The position numbers and the translations under genes were made by a program. Positions 1 to 7,531 of a stretch of DNA of 12,609 nt are shown here, in pieces (position 1 is the stretch's first letter; each line of letters opens with the position of its first letter). Source of the stretch: Candidatus Woesearchaeota archaeon UBA119 (GTDB lineage Archaea > Nanobdellota > Nanobdellia > Woesearchaeales > UBA119); NCBI GenBank assembly GCA_002505945.1, contig DAWM01000006.1, positions 5,671-18,279 on the forward strand. Direction: 5' to 3'. The notes beneath the pieces are model-generated. The model ran no database searches. It saw nothing but the letters and a program-made list of their open reading frames with translations, and was not told the DNA's origin.

Positions 1-2181
1 GGCAGCCGCCACATGAGGGCTTATATTGGCATAGGAATTTACCTTTTTAGTTATCTTTGTTTTTATCTCTAAATCCTTGATATCTACATCCCCTTGCTTA
101 ATCCTCTTAATCTCTTTTTGAAGATGCTCTACCGCTTCTTTTACATCCCCTTTATCTAATATTATCTGTAACACATCCTTTTGGATTTTCTTGCCCAACT
201 CCGACCAATTACGCCTTATAATCTCAAAGCCCTTGATGGTCATCTCTCCGTTCTCATCTATCAAAGCATACCTTTTCTTGGCTCCTTTTGGCCCGGATTT
301 GGCAAAAACGAATATCCCTCTCTTAAAGTAGCCCTCATATTCAAGTTCCATCTCTTCGGGAAGCTCTTTGTTTATGCCTTTCACAAAATCCTTGCAATCT
401 TCCTTACTCTTTTTATCCAGGGTTATAAATATAGAATCTGTATCTGAATAAAGAACCTTAAACCCCTTATTCTGGGCTTTGTTGATTACGCTTTTAATAA
501 AGTAACGAGCAAAGCTTGCTACAGCCCTGGCACACCCATAGCAATACCATCTTGCTCTTTCATAAGCCAGATATCCATAAACAGAATTCGCTAAAGTCTT
601 CAATCCTTGTTCTCTTGCTTTCAAAAGGTCTTTTTCCCATTGCTTCAAATTTTCCTTCTTAAGTTCATCTTTAACATTTCTTCTCTGTTTGAGGATATCT
701 CTAATAGAATTAGATATTAGGCCAGCAGGTTTCTTGATAAACCAACCCTCGTTTTCCTCAGGAACAACATATCCATCTTGTTTCTTATGCTTGTCCTTCC
801 TAAATGTTTCCGGCGATATATTATGACTTGCGATTATACTTGGATAAAGGCTTCTGAAGTCAAACACCACAATCTTATCATAGATTCCAGGGGTGGGCTG
901 GAAAACAAAGGCCCCTTCAAACTTCCTTTTCCTCCTGTCCTTTGTAACATCATTATCAGGCTTGTCTGATATAAGCAGATTCTCATTGCTGGCTTTTCTC
1001 ATAAGATACCATTCAACCAGCTGAGAGAAACTCATTCGACTTATCTCTTCAGGCGGAAGGCACACAAGCCTTGTTAATTCTCTTATAGAAGGAAGAAACC
1101 TCTGGGCAATCTCGCAAGTAAGCTCAGAATCCTTAAGGTTATATTCAGCATAGTTCTTAATCTGTTTTGTATCATCTTTATCCCAGGTTTTGCTCAGCTC
1201 AAGAGGATTTAATTCAATCTTCTTTTTTCCAAGTAGGTTAGAAGCAACCTCATTGAGCGTATAATTCTCTAAATCCAGTCCCCGTCCCCCAGACATTCTT
1301 ATAAACCTGAACAAATCTATATGGGGAAATCCCTTAATCTTGACAACGGGCATCATCCTAAAGTATTCTCTTAACTCTAATCTATCTTCCTTTTTGATTT
1401 TTAGAGCTTCAATCCTTTTCGCAATATAACTCATATCAAAAGAATCTGAGTTATACCCAAATATCATGCTGGGTTGCTCTTTTTTTATAATTTCAAAGAA
1501 CCTTTCAAGCATACCTTTCTCAGAGCCACACCATTCAATCCAATCCTGGGCTTTCTTACCCTCTTTGGCGATGAGCACTTTTTTTATTTCTTCTCCATAT
1601 AGAGAAATCATCAATATTGGATCCTTCTCAGGATCAATAGTATCTTTATTTGAAACATAGGTTTCAATATCAATCCCAATCCCTTTCGGGAGGATTGGAG
1701 TTCCTTCCTGTTTAATCTCCTTTAGGAAATATTCTTTATCCTTCTCTTCAACTTCTAATGAATATTCTTCAAAGGGATTGAGCTTTTTATCTAAAAGATA
1801 GCGGAAAGCAAAAGGAATATCATATTCATGAATGTCCTTGACACCTTTAGTCTTTCTTATGCTCTCTTTCAAAGCAGGCACAGAAGAAGGTCTATTTACA
1901 ACAATCTTCATCAATTCTTTATCTTCAAATTCAATTCTTTTCTTTATCTTCTCGCATCTGATAACATAATGTTGATTCTTAGATTCTTTCTTATGCAGGT
2001 CTTCAATCTCTTTCTTAGTTCCATTAAAATCTTTGACTTCAGCCAGCAAATAAGGCTGGAAATCATCATCCTTTACCTCTATCCTTTTACCTTTCTTAGT
2101 CCATAGGAAAAGCTGTATTATGGGCTTTTCTTCCTTGATATAATAGCTACAGGTTAAAAGCGTGCCCTTGAGTTTTACCAT
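1..2181 (-). CDS. polB: Archaeal family B DNA polymerase (3'-truncated by window edge)
   Basis: This is a replicative or repair DNA polymerase with 3'-5' proofreading. My translation of the complement gives 727 codons with no stop down to base 1. Visible exonuclease motifs are Exo I DIETY (D171, E173), Exo II YNSDSFD (N244, D249) and Exo III YNLKD (Y347, D351). Polymerase motifs are A DFRSLYPSII (D441), B KTLANSVYGY (from K528) and C YSDTDS (D580, D582), followed by KKRYAL. All catalytic carboxylates are present, so the enzyme should be active in both modes. The fragment ends in the thumb region at SPHVAAA; archaeal relatives run to about 775-800 residues, so roughly 50-90 residues lie outside the window, including any C-terminal PCNA-binding motif. 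No intein or split is visible. The start is well defined: an in-frame stop lies at 2203-2205 and 2181 is the only ATG after it. The gene is divergent from the aNop5 gene. Confidence 0.96.
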   Translation of the reverse strand, partial: MVKLKGTLLTCSYYIKEEKPIIQLFLWTKKGKRIEVKDDDFQPYLLAEVKDFNGTKKEIEDLHKKESKNQHYVIRCEKIKKRIEFEDKELMKIVVNRPSSVPALKESIRKTKGVKDIHEYDIPFAFRYLLDKKLNPFEEYSLEVEEKDKEYFLKEIKQEGTPILPKGIGIDIETYVSNKDTIDPEKDPILMISLYGEEIKKVLIAKEGKKAQDWIEWCGSEKGMLERFFEIIKKEQPSMIFGYNSDSFDMSYIAKRIEALKIKKEDRLELREYFRMMPVVKIKGFPHIDLFRFIRMSGGRGLDLENYTLNEVASNLLGKKKIELNPLELSKTWDKDDTKQIKNYAEYNLKDSELTCEIAQRFLPSIRELTRLVCLPPEEISRMSFSQLVEWYLMRKASNENLLISDKPDNDVTKDRRKRKFEGAFVFQPTPGIYDKIVVFDFRSLYPSIIASHNISPETFRKDKHKKQDGYVVPEENEGWFIKKPAGLISNSIRDILKQRRNVKDELKKENLKQWEKDLLKAREQGLKTLANSVYGYLAYERARWYCYGCARAVASFARYFIKSVINKAQNKGFKVLYSDTDSIFITLDKKSKEDCKDFVKGINKELPEEMELEYEGYFKRGIFVFAKSGPKGAKKRYALIDENGEMTIKGFEIIRRNWSELGKKIQKDVLQIILDKGDVKEAVEHLQKEIKRIKQGDVDIKDLEIKTKITKKVNSYANISPHVAAA

Positions 2182-2203
2182 GCCCTTAAATAAGAATCTC
2201 CTT

Positions 2204-2215
2204 TATTTAATATTT
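2204..2215 (-). promoter_or_regulatory. Probable TATA box of the polB gene
   Basis: On the minus strand this reads AAATATTAAATA, centred about 28 bases before the polB ATG. At the usual archaeal TATA-to-start distance of 25-27 bases, transcription would begin almost at the ATG, giving a leaderless or nearly leaderless mRNA. An AAAGGAG string lies just downstream, but it is about 16 bases before the ATG, too far for a typical ribosome binding site. The call rests on composition and spacing in AT-rich DNA. Confidence 0.45.
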
Positions 2216-2244
2216 TGGTATTGTCATAAATAAAAATAAGCAAA

Positions 2245-2256
2245 AGATTAATATTC
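2245..2256 (+). promoter_or_regulatory. Possible TATA box of the nop5 operon
   Basis: The sequence AGATTAATATTC is centred about 27 bases before the nop5 ATG, again implying a leaderless transcript. No Shine-Dalgarno-like sequence precedes the ATG, which agrees with that. The match to a TATA box is weaker than on the opposite strand, and AAATAAAAATAAG at 2228-2240 is an alternative. The polB and nop5 promoters would sit back to back in a 96-base spacer. Confidence 0.35.
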
Positions 2257-2277
2257 AAAGAGCAAATCCTTTCTGGT

Positions 2278-3279
2278 ATGAAAACCTTATATTCATTGCC
2301 TTTCAAGCTTTTTGTCATAGAGAATGAGGACATATTGGATTCAGTTGATCTAAATGAAAAAGAGGCAGATAATGTTCTAGAGGGAGAGTTCATAAAGAAG
2401 GAGAAAGATTTGATAAGAAAACATAAAATCTCAAAGCTTGTGGGCTTTAAAAAAGAACTTCCTGAAGCTTTTCAGGATTTAGAGATCTCTCTTTCTGATA
2501 AGGAATTAGAAAGGGTTTCAAGATTAATAGATTCAAACTTTGATGAGTTTAAGCAAGCCGCTTTTTCCATATTCTCAAGCAAAATGAAGAAAAGGGAGCA
2601 TTTAGATGTTGTGATTTCCAATACCATAAAGGCGATAGATGAAGCGGATGATTCCATAAATCAGCTCTCTAAAAGGACTGGCGAGCTGGCAAGTGAGTTT
2701 TTGCCTTCACTATTCTATCACACACAGAAAGAAACAATCAATTACGAAAGGCTTTTCTCAGAGCTTTATGCATTGGATTTTGAATCCTTTAATAAAAAAG
2801 CAGAAGAGGATCCCCTTGGCAAATCATTAGATGAAGATTCATTTCAAATCCTCAGACATATGCTGGAATCATCTTTAAAATCCATTACCCTTAGATCATC
2901 TCTTCTTGAATCCCTTAAACAACTTCTCAAGAAGTATTGCAATAATCTGCTTGAAGTGTTGGGCCCAACAATTGCTGCAAGAATGATTGCAGAGGCGGGC
3001 TCTTTAAGACGGCTTGCTTTTCTTCCCTCTTCCACAATTCAGGTATTAGGGGCAGAGAAAGCATTTTTCAAGCACCTCAGGTCAAAAACCAAATGTCCTA
3101 AGTATGGTTATATATTCCAGCACCAGTTCATTCAGAAAACCTTGGCGAAGAATAGAGGGAAGGCGGCCCGTTTCCTAGCTGATAAGATATCTCTATGCGC
3201 AAGATGTGATTACTTTACCAAGAAGGAGATCTCGGGCAAAGTGCTCCAAGATATGGATAGATTTAGAAGAGAGCCTTAA
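2278..3279 (+). CDS. nop5: aNop5 (Nop5/Nop56/Nop58), box C/D RNP core protein
   Basis: In archaea aNop5 bridges L7Ae-bound box C/D guide RNA and fibrillarin, which it recruits for 2'-O-methylation of rRNA. The Nop domain is clear at about residues 226-313: LGPTIAARMIAEAGSLRRLA, then LPSSTIQVLGAEKAFFKHL, then KYGYIFQH. The N-terminal 110 residues fit the variable fibrillarin-binding domain, and about 110-225 is the long helical region that forms the coiled-coil dimer. At 333 residues it is shorter than many archaeal homologues, and it lacks their long Lys/Glu-rich tail, ending at DRFRREP. Three cysteines in the Nop domain (C273, C307, C310) are unusual. The fibrillarin ATG lies one base after the stop, so the two are surely co-transcribed and probably translationally coupled. 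Confidence 0.95.
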   Translation: MKTLYSLPFKLFVIENEDILDSVDLNEKEADNVLEGEFIKKEKDLIRKHKISKLVGFKKELPEAFQDLEISLSDKELERVSRLIDSNFDEFKQAAFSIFSSKMKKREHLDVVISNTIKAIDEADDSINQLSKRTGELASEFLPSLFYHTQKETINYERLFSELYALDFESFNKKAEEDPLGKSLDEDSFQILRHMLESSLKSITLRSSLLESLKQLLKKYCNNLLEVLGPTIAARMIAEAGSLRRLAFLPSSTIQVLGAEKAFFKHLRSKTKCPKYGYIFQHQFIQKTLAKNRGKAARFLADKISLCARCDYFTKKEISGKVLQDMDRFRREP

Positions 3280-3280
3280 A

Positions 3281-3955
3281 ATGGAACAATTCAAGCATTT
3301 CAAAGGTGTATATTTTAGGAAGAAAGGTAAATCTTTATCTTTTTATACCTCTCCTGTTGAGGGACCAATGAGCGAATATGGGGAGCGAGTGGTAAAGGAT
3401 AAAGGACTCTTTTTCAGAGAATGGAATCCAGAAAGGTCTAAGCTCTCAGCAGCCCTACATAAAGGGATCTCCCAGATTGCCATCCAGCCCGATAAGAAGG
3501 TGTTATATCTGGGAGCGGCAAGCGGCACCACAGTAAGCCATGTTTCTGATATTGTTGGGAAGGGCGGCAAGGTCTTTGCTCTTGAATTCTCTGGAAGGGT
3601 TGCAGTTCCTTTATACTTCCTTGCTCAGAGGAGACGCAATATCCTTCCAATATTAGAGGATGCTCGTAGTCCTTACTCTTACTCAACTATGGTTGGGCGA
3701 TGCGATGTTGTCTATCAAGACATTGCCCAAAAGGATCAGCTTGACATTTTCTTCAAGAATCTCGACCTCTTTCTCAGAGATGACGGCTTTGGTATCATCT
3801 GCCTAAAAGCAAGAAGCATAGATGTCTCAAAGAGGCCGAAGTCGGTTTTTGATTTAGCAGAAAAAGAGTTGGCTAAAAAACTCAAGATAGTGGATAAGAG
3901 GGAATTAGCTCCTTTTGAGAAAGATCATAAGATGTTCGTAGTCAAAAAGAAGTGA
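3281..3955 (+). CDS. flpA: Fibrillarin-like rRNA/tRNA 2'-O-methyltransferase
   Basis: This is the SAM-dependent catalytic subunit of the box C/D RNP; it methylates the 2'-OH of the nucleotide chosen by the guide RNA. The 224 residues match the usual archaeal length of about 225-230. The Rossmann SAM motif is VLYLGAASGTTVSHVSDIVG at 74-93, with acidic E102 in FALEFS and D127 in LEDARSP. The catalytic set includes D147 in VYQDIAQ, K176 in ICLKARS and H216 in FEKDHKMF, so the enzyme looks intact. I chose the ATG at 3281, just after the nop5 stop. The open frame extends back to 3206, but that extension would overlap the nop5 tail and gives an Arg-rich leader unlike the family N-terminus. The nop5-fibrillarin order is the usual archaeal arrangement. 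Confidence 0.97.
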   Translation: MEQFKHFKGVYFRKKGKSLSFYTSPVEGPMSEYGERVVKDKGLFFREWNPERSKLSAALHKGISQIAIQPDKKVLYLGAASGTTVSHVSDIVGKGGKVFALEFSGRVAVPLYFLAQRRRNILPILEDARSPYSYSTMVGRCDVVYQDIAQKDQLDIFFKNLDLFLRDDGFGIICLKARSIDVSKRPKSVFDLAEKELAKKLKIVDKRELAPFEKDHKMFVVKKK

Positions 3956-3979
3956 GGGCTAGGAGCTTTATAAAGCAAG

Positions 3980-4426
3980 ATGGATAATAAATCCCAGAAG
4001 AAGGATTTTGAATTCTTAGAAAAGACTCAATCAGATATCTGCTTTAAGGCATATGGTCGGGATTTAGAAGAGCTCTTTGTTAATTCTGCTAAGGCCCTTT
4101 TCTCTATAATCTGTAAAATAGACATGGTGCCTAAAAAAAGGGAATTTAAAGTTTCATTAATTGAAACTCCCGAGGAGCTTTTATACGATTGGCTTACAAA
4201 ACTGCTTGTAATCTATGATTCTGAGGAGGTTTTCTTATCGGATTTTAAGGTGGATATCTCTCCATTAAAGGGTGCTGATAATAAATACCAGCTAAACGCT
4301 AGATGCTTTGGCGATAAGGCTAACTCTAAGCTTTCTCTAACCCAGGTTAAAGCCATAACAAGGTATATGTTTGAGTTGAAGCAAACCAAAGAAGGCTATG
4401 AAGCTCAAGTAGTAGTGGATGTATGA
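3980..4426 (+). CDS. Archease, RtcB RNA ligase activator
   Basis: Archease is a small metal-binding protein that speeds GMP transfer and turnover by the tRNA-splicing and RNA-repair ligase RtcB. The family pattern is visible: FEFLEKTQSD with conserved D19, then GRDLEELFVNSAKALFSI, then TPEELLYDWLTKLLVIYD, then VKAITRYMFEL, and a C-terminal VVVDV with D147. D19 and D147 fit the acidic positions that bind metal in characterised archeases. The length of 148 residues is normal. The family's usual His-rich stretch before VKAIT is replaced by SKLSLTQ, as in eukaryotic-type sequences that read FSLSKH there. RtcB itself is not in the window. The gene follows fibrillarin by 24 bases; AGGAG at 3961-3965 is a possible but rather distant ribosome binding site. 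Confidence 0.9.
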   Translation: MDNKSQKKDFEFLEKTQSDICFKAYGRDLEELFVNSAKALFSIICKIDMVPKKREFKVSLIETPEELLYDWLTKLLVIYDSEEVFLSDFKVDISPLKGADNKYQLNARCFGDKANSKLSLTQVKAITRYMFELKQTKEGYEAQVVVDV

Positions 4427-4440
4427 GTCAATTGCGTTAA

Positions 4441-4450
4441 ATTTAAAAAT
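4441..4450 (+). promoter_or_regulatory. Probable TATA box of the aminopeptidase gene
   Basis: ATTTAAAAAT is centred 25-26 bases before the ATG at 4471, the exact spacing expected for a leaderless archaeal transcript. No ribosome binding site precedes the ATG. This suggests the aminopeptidase gene has its own promoter although it lies only 44 bases after archease. Confidence 0.55.
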
Positions 4451-4470
4451 ACCTTAGTTAAAATGTTCTT

Positions 4471-5565
4471 ATGAACCATCTTGAGAGTCTTCTGTTTCTT
4501 AAGAAGAACGGTTTAATAGAGGAAGCTGCAAAGTATGCTCCTGCTATGAAAAGGGTTTTAAGGAATGCCTTAGGACTAGAGAGAGGAGACATCTTGATGA
4601 TAATAGGGGATACAGGCAAGAACGGCAACCATTGCGCTCCCCTTCTTTGCGCTTCATATTATCTAGCTGCCAGGAAGTTAGGTGTGAGCCCTAACGTTCA
4701 ATTAGGAAATACCCAAATTGCCAACAAGCCGCCTTCCGAGGAGATTCAGAATGCACTTTCTCTGCTCCCTGATAAGAGCATAGTGATGCTTGCTGTCTCG
4801 GATAAATTGGGCACCTTATCCAAAATAGGTCATTCCTTTAGGGAGTTTTGCAATATAAAGAAGCACAGGTTCACCACTACAAGCAGCCTTTCCTTTCTTC
4901 CAATGAGCAAATTTCACTACCTTATCAAGGCGATGGATGTGGATTATAATACCCTTACCTCTAAACTCAAGAAGCTTGCCCAGAGGCTTAGCTGCAGCAG
5001 TACAATCCGAATAAAAAGCAAGAATGGCACAGATTTCCTGGCAGATATAAGGAATAACACTGCTATTAGTTCTGATGGTATGTATAATAAAGTGGGATTG
5101 GGCGGGAATCTGCCTCCAGGAGAGGCTTTTATAGCCCCTCATCGAGATAAGATAACCGGTAAGGTGGTTATTGACGGAAGCTCCCGTAATCTATACGGTG
5201 TTCATCTTATTAAGTCCGCTTCAGATAGGATAATAATGAGAATCAAGCAAGGTAAGGTTATGTCTATAGAAGGAGGGGAAGGGGCCAGGCTCCTTGAAAG
5301 AAGCTTAAATGAAAAATCCCAGAAATCCAGGATGCCAGTGTGGGGGATTAAGAAGATTGGTGAGATAGGAATCGGCTTAAACCCCAATGCTTCTATCGTA
5401 GGTACAACAATAATAGATGAGAAGGTATTAGGAACAGCCCATGTTGCTCTTGGTTCCAACTATTGGTTTATGGGGCGCGTAGTAGCTCCCCTGCATCTTG
5501 ATCAGGTCTTCCGAGATGTCGAGATTTTTTTAAATGGCAAAAAGGTAGATGTTGATAGGTTGTAG
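4471..5565 (+). CDS. M29-type metallo-aminopeptidase (leucyl aminopeptidase / aminopeptidase T family)
   Basis: The gene probably encodes a cytoplasmic metal-dependent exopeptidase that removes N-terminal residues from peptides. The C-terminal half carries the family signatures: GGNLPPGEAFIAP (E218), GEIGIGLNP (E298), LGTAHVALGSNYWF (H324, Y331) and APLHLDQVFRD (H342, D344). These correspond in order to the two Glu, His, Tyr, His and Asp of the metal site in characterised M29 enzymes, so the active site appears complete. The N-terminal 150 residues are less conserved; they contain IIGDTGKNGNH and fit the family's Rossmann-like domain. At 364 residues it is slightly shorter than bacterial members of about 410. 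There is no signal peptide. Its true substrate is unknown; archaeal members of this group are mostly annotated by similarity only. Confidence 0.85.
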   Translation: MNHLESLLFLKKNGLIEEAAKYAPAMKRVLRNALGLERGDILMIIGDTGKNGNHCAPLLCASYYLAARKLGVSPNVQLGNTQIANKPPSEEIQNALSLLPDKSIVMLAVSDKLGTLSKIGHSFREFCNIKKHRFTTTSSLSFLPMSKFHYLIKAMDVDYNTLTSKLKKLAQRLSCSSTIRIKSKNGTDFLADIRNNTAISSDGMYNKVGLGGNLPPGEAFIAPHRDKITGKVVIDGSSRNLYGVHLIKSASDRIIMRIKQGKVMSIEGGEGARLLERSLNEKSQKSRMPVWGIKKIGEIGIGLNPNASIVGTTIIDEKVLGTAHVALGSNYWFMGRVVAPLHLDQVFRDVEIFLNGKKVDVDRL

Positions 5566-5566
5566 T

Positions 5567-5635
5567 GCTTTATAAACTCAATACTTTTAAATAATCACTC
5601 TTTTCTTCTCTTTGCATTGAGAAACAAATCAAGGA
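5567..5635 (+). promoter_or_regulatory. ABCE1 promoter region and ribosome binding site
   Basis: Two TATA-like elements follow the aminopeptidase stop: GCTTTATAAAC at 5567-5577 and CTTTTAAATAATC at 5584-5596. The second would start transcription near 5615-5617, leaving a leader of about 26 bases. AAGGA at 5631-5635 lies 6 bases before the ATG at 5642 and is a good Shine-Dalgarno match. A T/C-rich tract at 5599-5613 might also serve as a terminator for the aminopeptidase transcript, but that is only a possibility. Confidence 0.45.
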
Positions 5636-5641
5636 ATTAAA

Positions 5642-7408
5642 ATGAAAACCGATAAGAAAAGGATTGCAGTCGTCAAGAAGGAGAGGTGCAATCCAAGAGC
5701 CTGCGGAGACTTATGCATAAAGCTTTGCCCTGTAAATAGAATGGGTAAGGAATGTATTGTCAAGGATGAGAAAGGCAAGGCTGCGATAGATGAGATGCTC
5801 TGCACCGGCTGTGGAATCTGCTCAAACAGATGTCCTTTCAACGCTATATCAATTATTAATCTTCCAAAAGAGCTTCAACAGGAGCCAATTCATCAATACG
5901 GCCAGAATGGCTTTCATCTCTATAACCTTCCTACCCCTTTTTTTGGTAAGGTAACAGGCATTTTAGGAAGAAACGGCATAGGAAAGACGACTGCCATAAA
6001 GATCTTGGCCGGGCTGCTCAAACCCAACCTTGGAAGGATAGATGAGGAAGCCGGATATGAGGCTTTGCTTCAACATTTTAAGGGCACAGAAGCCCAGATA
6101 TTCTTTGAAAAGCTTAAGAAAGGAGAGGTAAAGGTAAGCTACAAACCTCAAAAGGTGGAGCTGATAGCCCAGCAATATAAGGGAAAAGTAAGGGCTCTGC
6201 TCTCAAATATAGATGAGAAAGGCAAGCTCGATGAATACGCTAAGGCATTGGGGATTGATGCTATTCTATCAAGGAATATCTCGGATATCTCGGGGGGAGA
6301 GCTCCAAAGAGTGGCAATAGCAGCCACTTTGCTTAAGGATGCTAACCTATATATCCTTGATGAGCCAAGCTCCTATCTAGATGTCAAGCAAAGGCTGAGG
6401 ACTGCTAAGTTCATAAGAAGCCTTCTCTCACCTCAGGTGGGCATAATGGTGGTGGAACATGACCTTGTTGTCCTTGATTATCTCGCTGATATGATTAACA
6501 TACTCTATGGTGAAGCAGGGGTTTATGGTGTAGTTAGCATTCCCAAGACTGTTAGAGAAGGGATAAATGTGTATCTTTCAGGCTATCTCAGGGAAGACAA
6601 TGTGAGATTTAGGGACCATGAACTCAAATTCTATTCCCGACCTTCTTTAATGAGCAAATCTTCAGAGAGTTTGATTGAGTGGACTTCCTTGAAGAAGCAG
6701 TTAGGAGACTTCTCTATGGAATCAGATGAAGGCAAAATCACCAAGAAAGCCATGATAGGCGTTTTAGGAGAAAACGGGATTGGAAAAACTACCTTTATGA
6801 AGCTTCTTGCAGGAGAATTAGAGCCAGATGAAGGGGAGATAAATGAGGAAATAAAGATAGCATATAAGCCACAATACATAGAGATAGAAAAGGACATGCT
6901 GGTTGCATTATTCCTGAAAGAAGCGATTAAAAAATACTCAAACCAGCTTATAAAGCCCTTTGGGATTGATTCCCTTAAGGAAAGGATGCTTTCAGAGTTA
7001 TCAGGAGGAGAGCTTCAAAGGGTAATGATTACTCATACTCTCTCAAAGGATGCTGATGTTTTCCTTTTTGACGAGCCTTCAGCTTACCTTGATGTAGAGC
7101 AAAGACTGATGGTTGCAAAGACCATTTCTACTATCATGGAGATAATAGGGAAATCCTGCGTAGTGGTTGATCACGACCTGCTTTTCCTTGATGCTATCTC
7201 ATCTTATCTTATGGTATTTCAGGGCAAGCCAGCTAAATTTGGCAAGATAAAAGGCCCTCTTGAGATGGAGGAAGGGATGGGCCTCTTTTTAAAGGACTTA
7301 GGGATTACATTTAGGAGAGATAAGGATTCAAAGAGGCCAAGGGCCAATAAAGAAGGCTCCCAATTGGATACCTCTCAAAAGTCAAAAGGCATATATTTTT
7401 ACTCTTGA
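5642..7408 (+). CDS. abcE1: ABCE1/Rli1 ribosome recycling ATPase
   Basis: ABCE1 splits the ribosome into subunits after termination, using two ATPase domains and an iron-sulfur domain that swings into the inter-subunit space. The N-terminus has two ferredoxin-like clusters: C16, C21, C25, C29 and C38, then C54, C57, C60 and C64 with the CxxCxxCxxxCP spacing. Nucleotide-binding domain 1 has Walker A GRNGIGKTT (109-117), signature SGGELQR (from S217), Walker B with catalytic E241 in YILDEPSSYLD, and the H-loop VVEHD. Domain 2 has GENGIGKTT (from G376), SGGELQR (from S454), E478 in FLFDEPSAYLD, and VVDHD. All ATPase residues are present. The length of 588 is typical for archaea. A polar Lys-rich segment follows domain 2 at about 555-580, before the C-terminal IYFYS. 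As an essential translation factor it fits the neighbouring rRNA modification genes. Confidence 0.98.
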   Translation: MKTDKKRIAVVKKERCNPRACGDLCIKLCPVNRMGKECIVKDEKGKAAIDEMLCTGCGICSNRCPFNAISIINLPKELQQEPIHQYGQNGFHLYNLPTPFFGKVTGILGRNGIGKTTAIKILAGLLKPNLGRIDEEAGYEALLQHFKGTEAQIFFEKLKKGEVKVSYKPQKVELIAQQYKGKVRALLSNIDEKGKLDEYAKALGIDAILSRNISDISGGELQRVAIAATLLKDANLYILDEPSSYLDVKQRLRTAKFIRSLLSPQVGIMVVEHDLVVLDYLADMINILYGEAGVYGVVSIPKTVREGINVYLSGYLREDNVRFRDHELKFYSRPSLMSKSSESLIEWTSLKKQLGDFSMESDEGKITKKAMIGVLGENGIGKTTFMKLLAGELEPDEGEINEEIKIAYKPQYIEIEKDMLVALFLKEAIKKYSNQLIKPFGIDSLKERMLSELSGGELQRVMITHTLSKDADVFLFDEPSAYLDVEQRLMVAKTISTIMEIIGKSCVVVDHDLLFLDAISSYLMVFQGKPAKFGKIKGPLEMEEGMGLFLKDLGITFRRDKDSKRPRANKEGSQLDTSQKSKGIYFYS

Positions 7409-7447
7409 TTGATTTTCCTCTCTCTCGTATATAAACCAAACAAAAGA

Positions 7448-7457
7448 TTTATTAATA
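7448..7457 (+). promoter_or_regulatory. Probable TATA box of gyrB
   Basis: TTTATTAATA lies in the 123-base gap after ABCE1. Transcription would begin near 7478-7480, giving a leader of about 50 bases, unlike the near-leaderless genes upstream. The leader holds an ATG-TAG pair at 7481-7486 and a four-codon frame at 7512-7526 that ends inside the ribosome binding site. Confidence 0.45.
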
Positions 7458-7520
7458 GATACGCTTTGCTTTTAGTAGAAATGTAGCGAATTCAGTCTTG
7501 CTATTATTTTCATGGTGTTT

Positions 7521-7527
7521 AGGTGAT
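7521..7527 (+). promoter_or_regulatory. Strong Shine-Dalgarno site that decides the gyrB start
   Basis: AGGTGAT is a full match to the complement of the 16S rRNA 3' end. It lies at a normal distance (about 4-5 bases) from the TTG at 7532 and overlaps the GTG at 7523, which would leave that GTG with no room for its own site. This favours TTG 7532 as the true start. Confidence 0.65.
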
Positions 7528-7531
7528 TTTT

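Noticed and set aside
181..2106. Plus-strand open frames across the polymerase region
   Set aside because: They are short, show no family signatures, and lie opposite an unbroken frame carrying all exonuclease and polymerase motifs.
3206..3280. Upstream extension of the fibrillarin frame
   Set aside because: It would overlap the end of nop5 and adds an Arg-rich sequence not typical of the family; the ATG at 3281 gives the normal length and sits right after the nop5 stop.
3965..3976. GCTTTATAAAGC palindrome resembling a TATA box before archease
   Set aside because: It lies only 4 bases from the archease ATG, so transcription from it would start inside the gene; the next Met is about 50 residues in.
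4463..4474. Three-codon frame overlapping the aminopeptidase start (ATG TTC TTA TGA)
   Set aside because: The TATA spacing predicts a transcript beginning at or near 4471, so this frame would mostly not be in the mRNA; chance is likely in AT-rich DNA.
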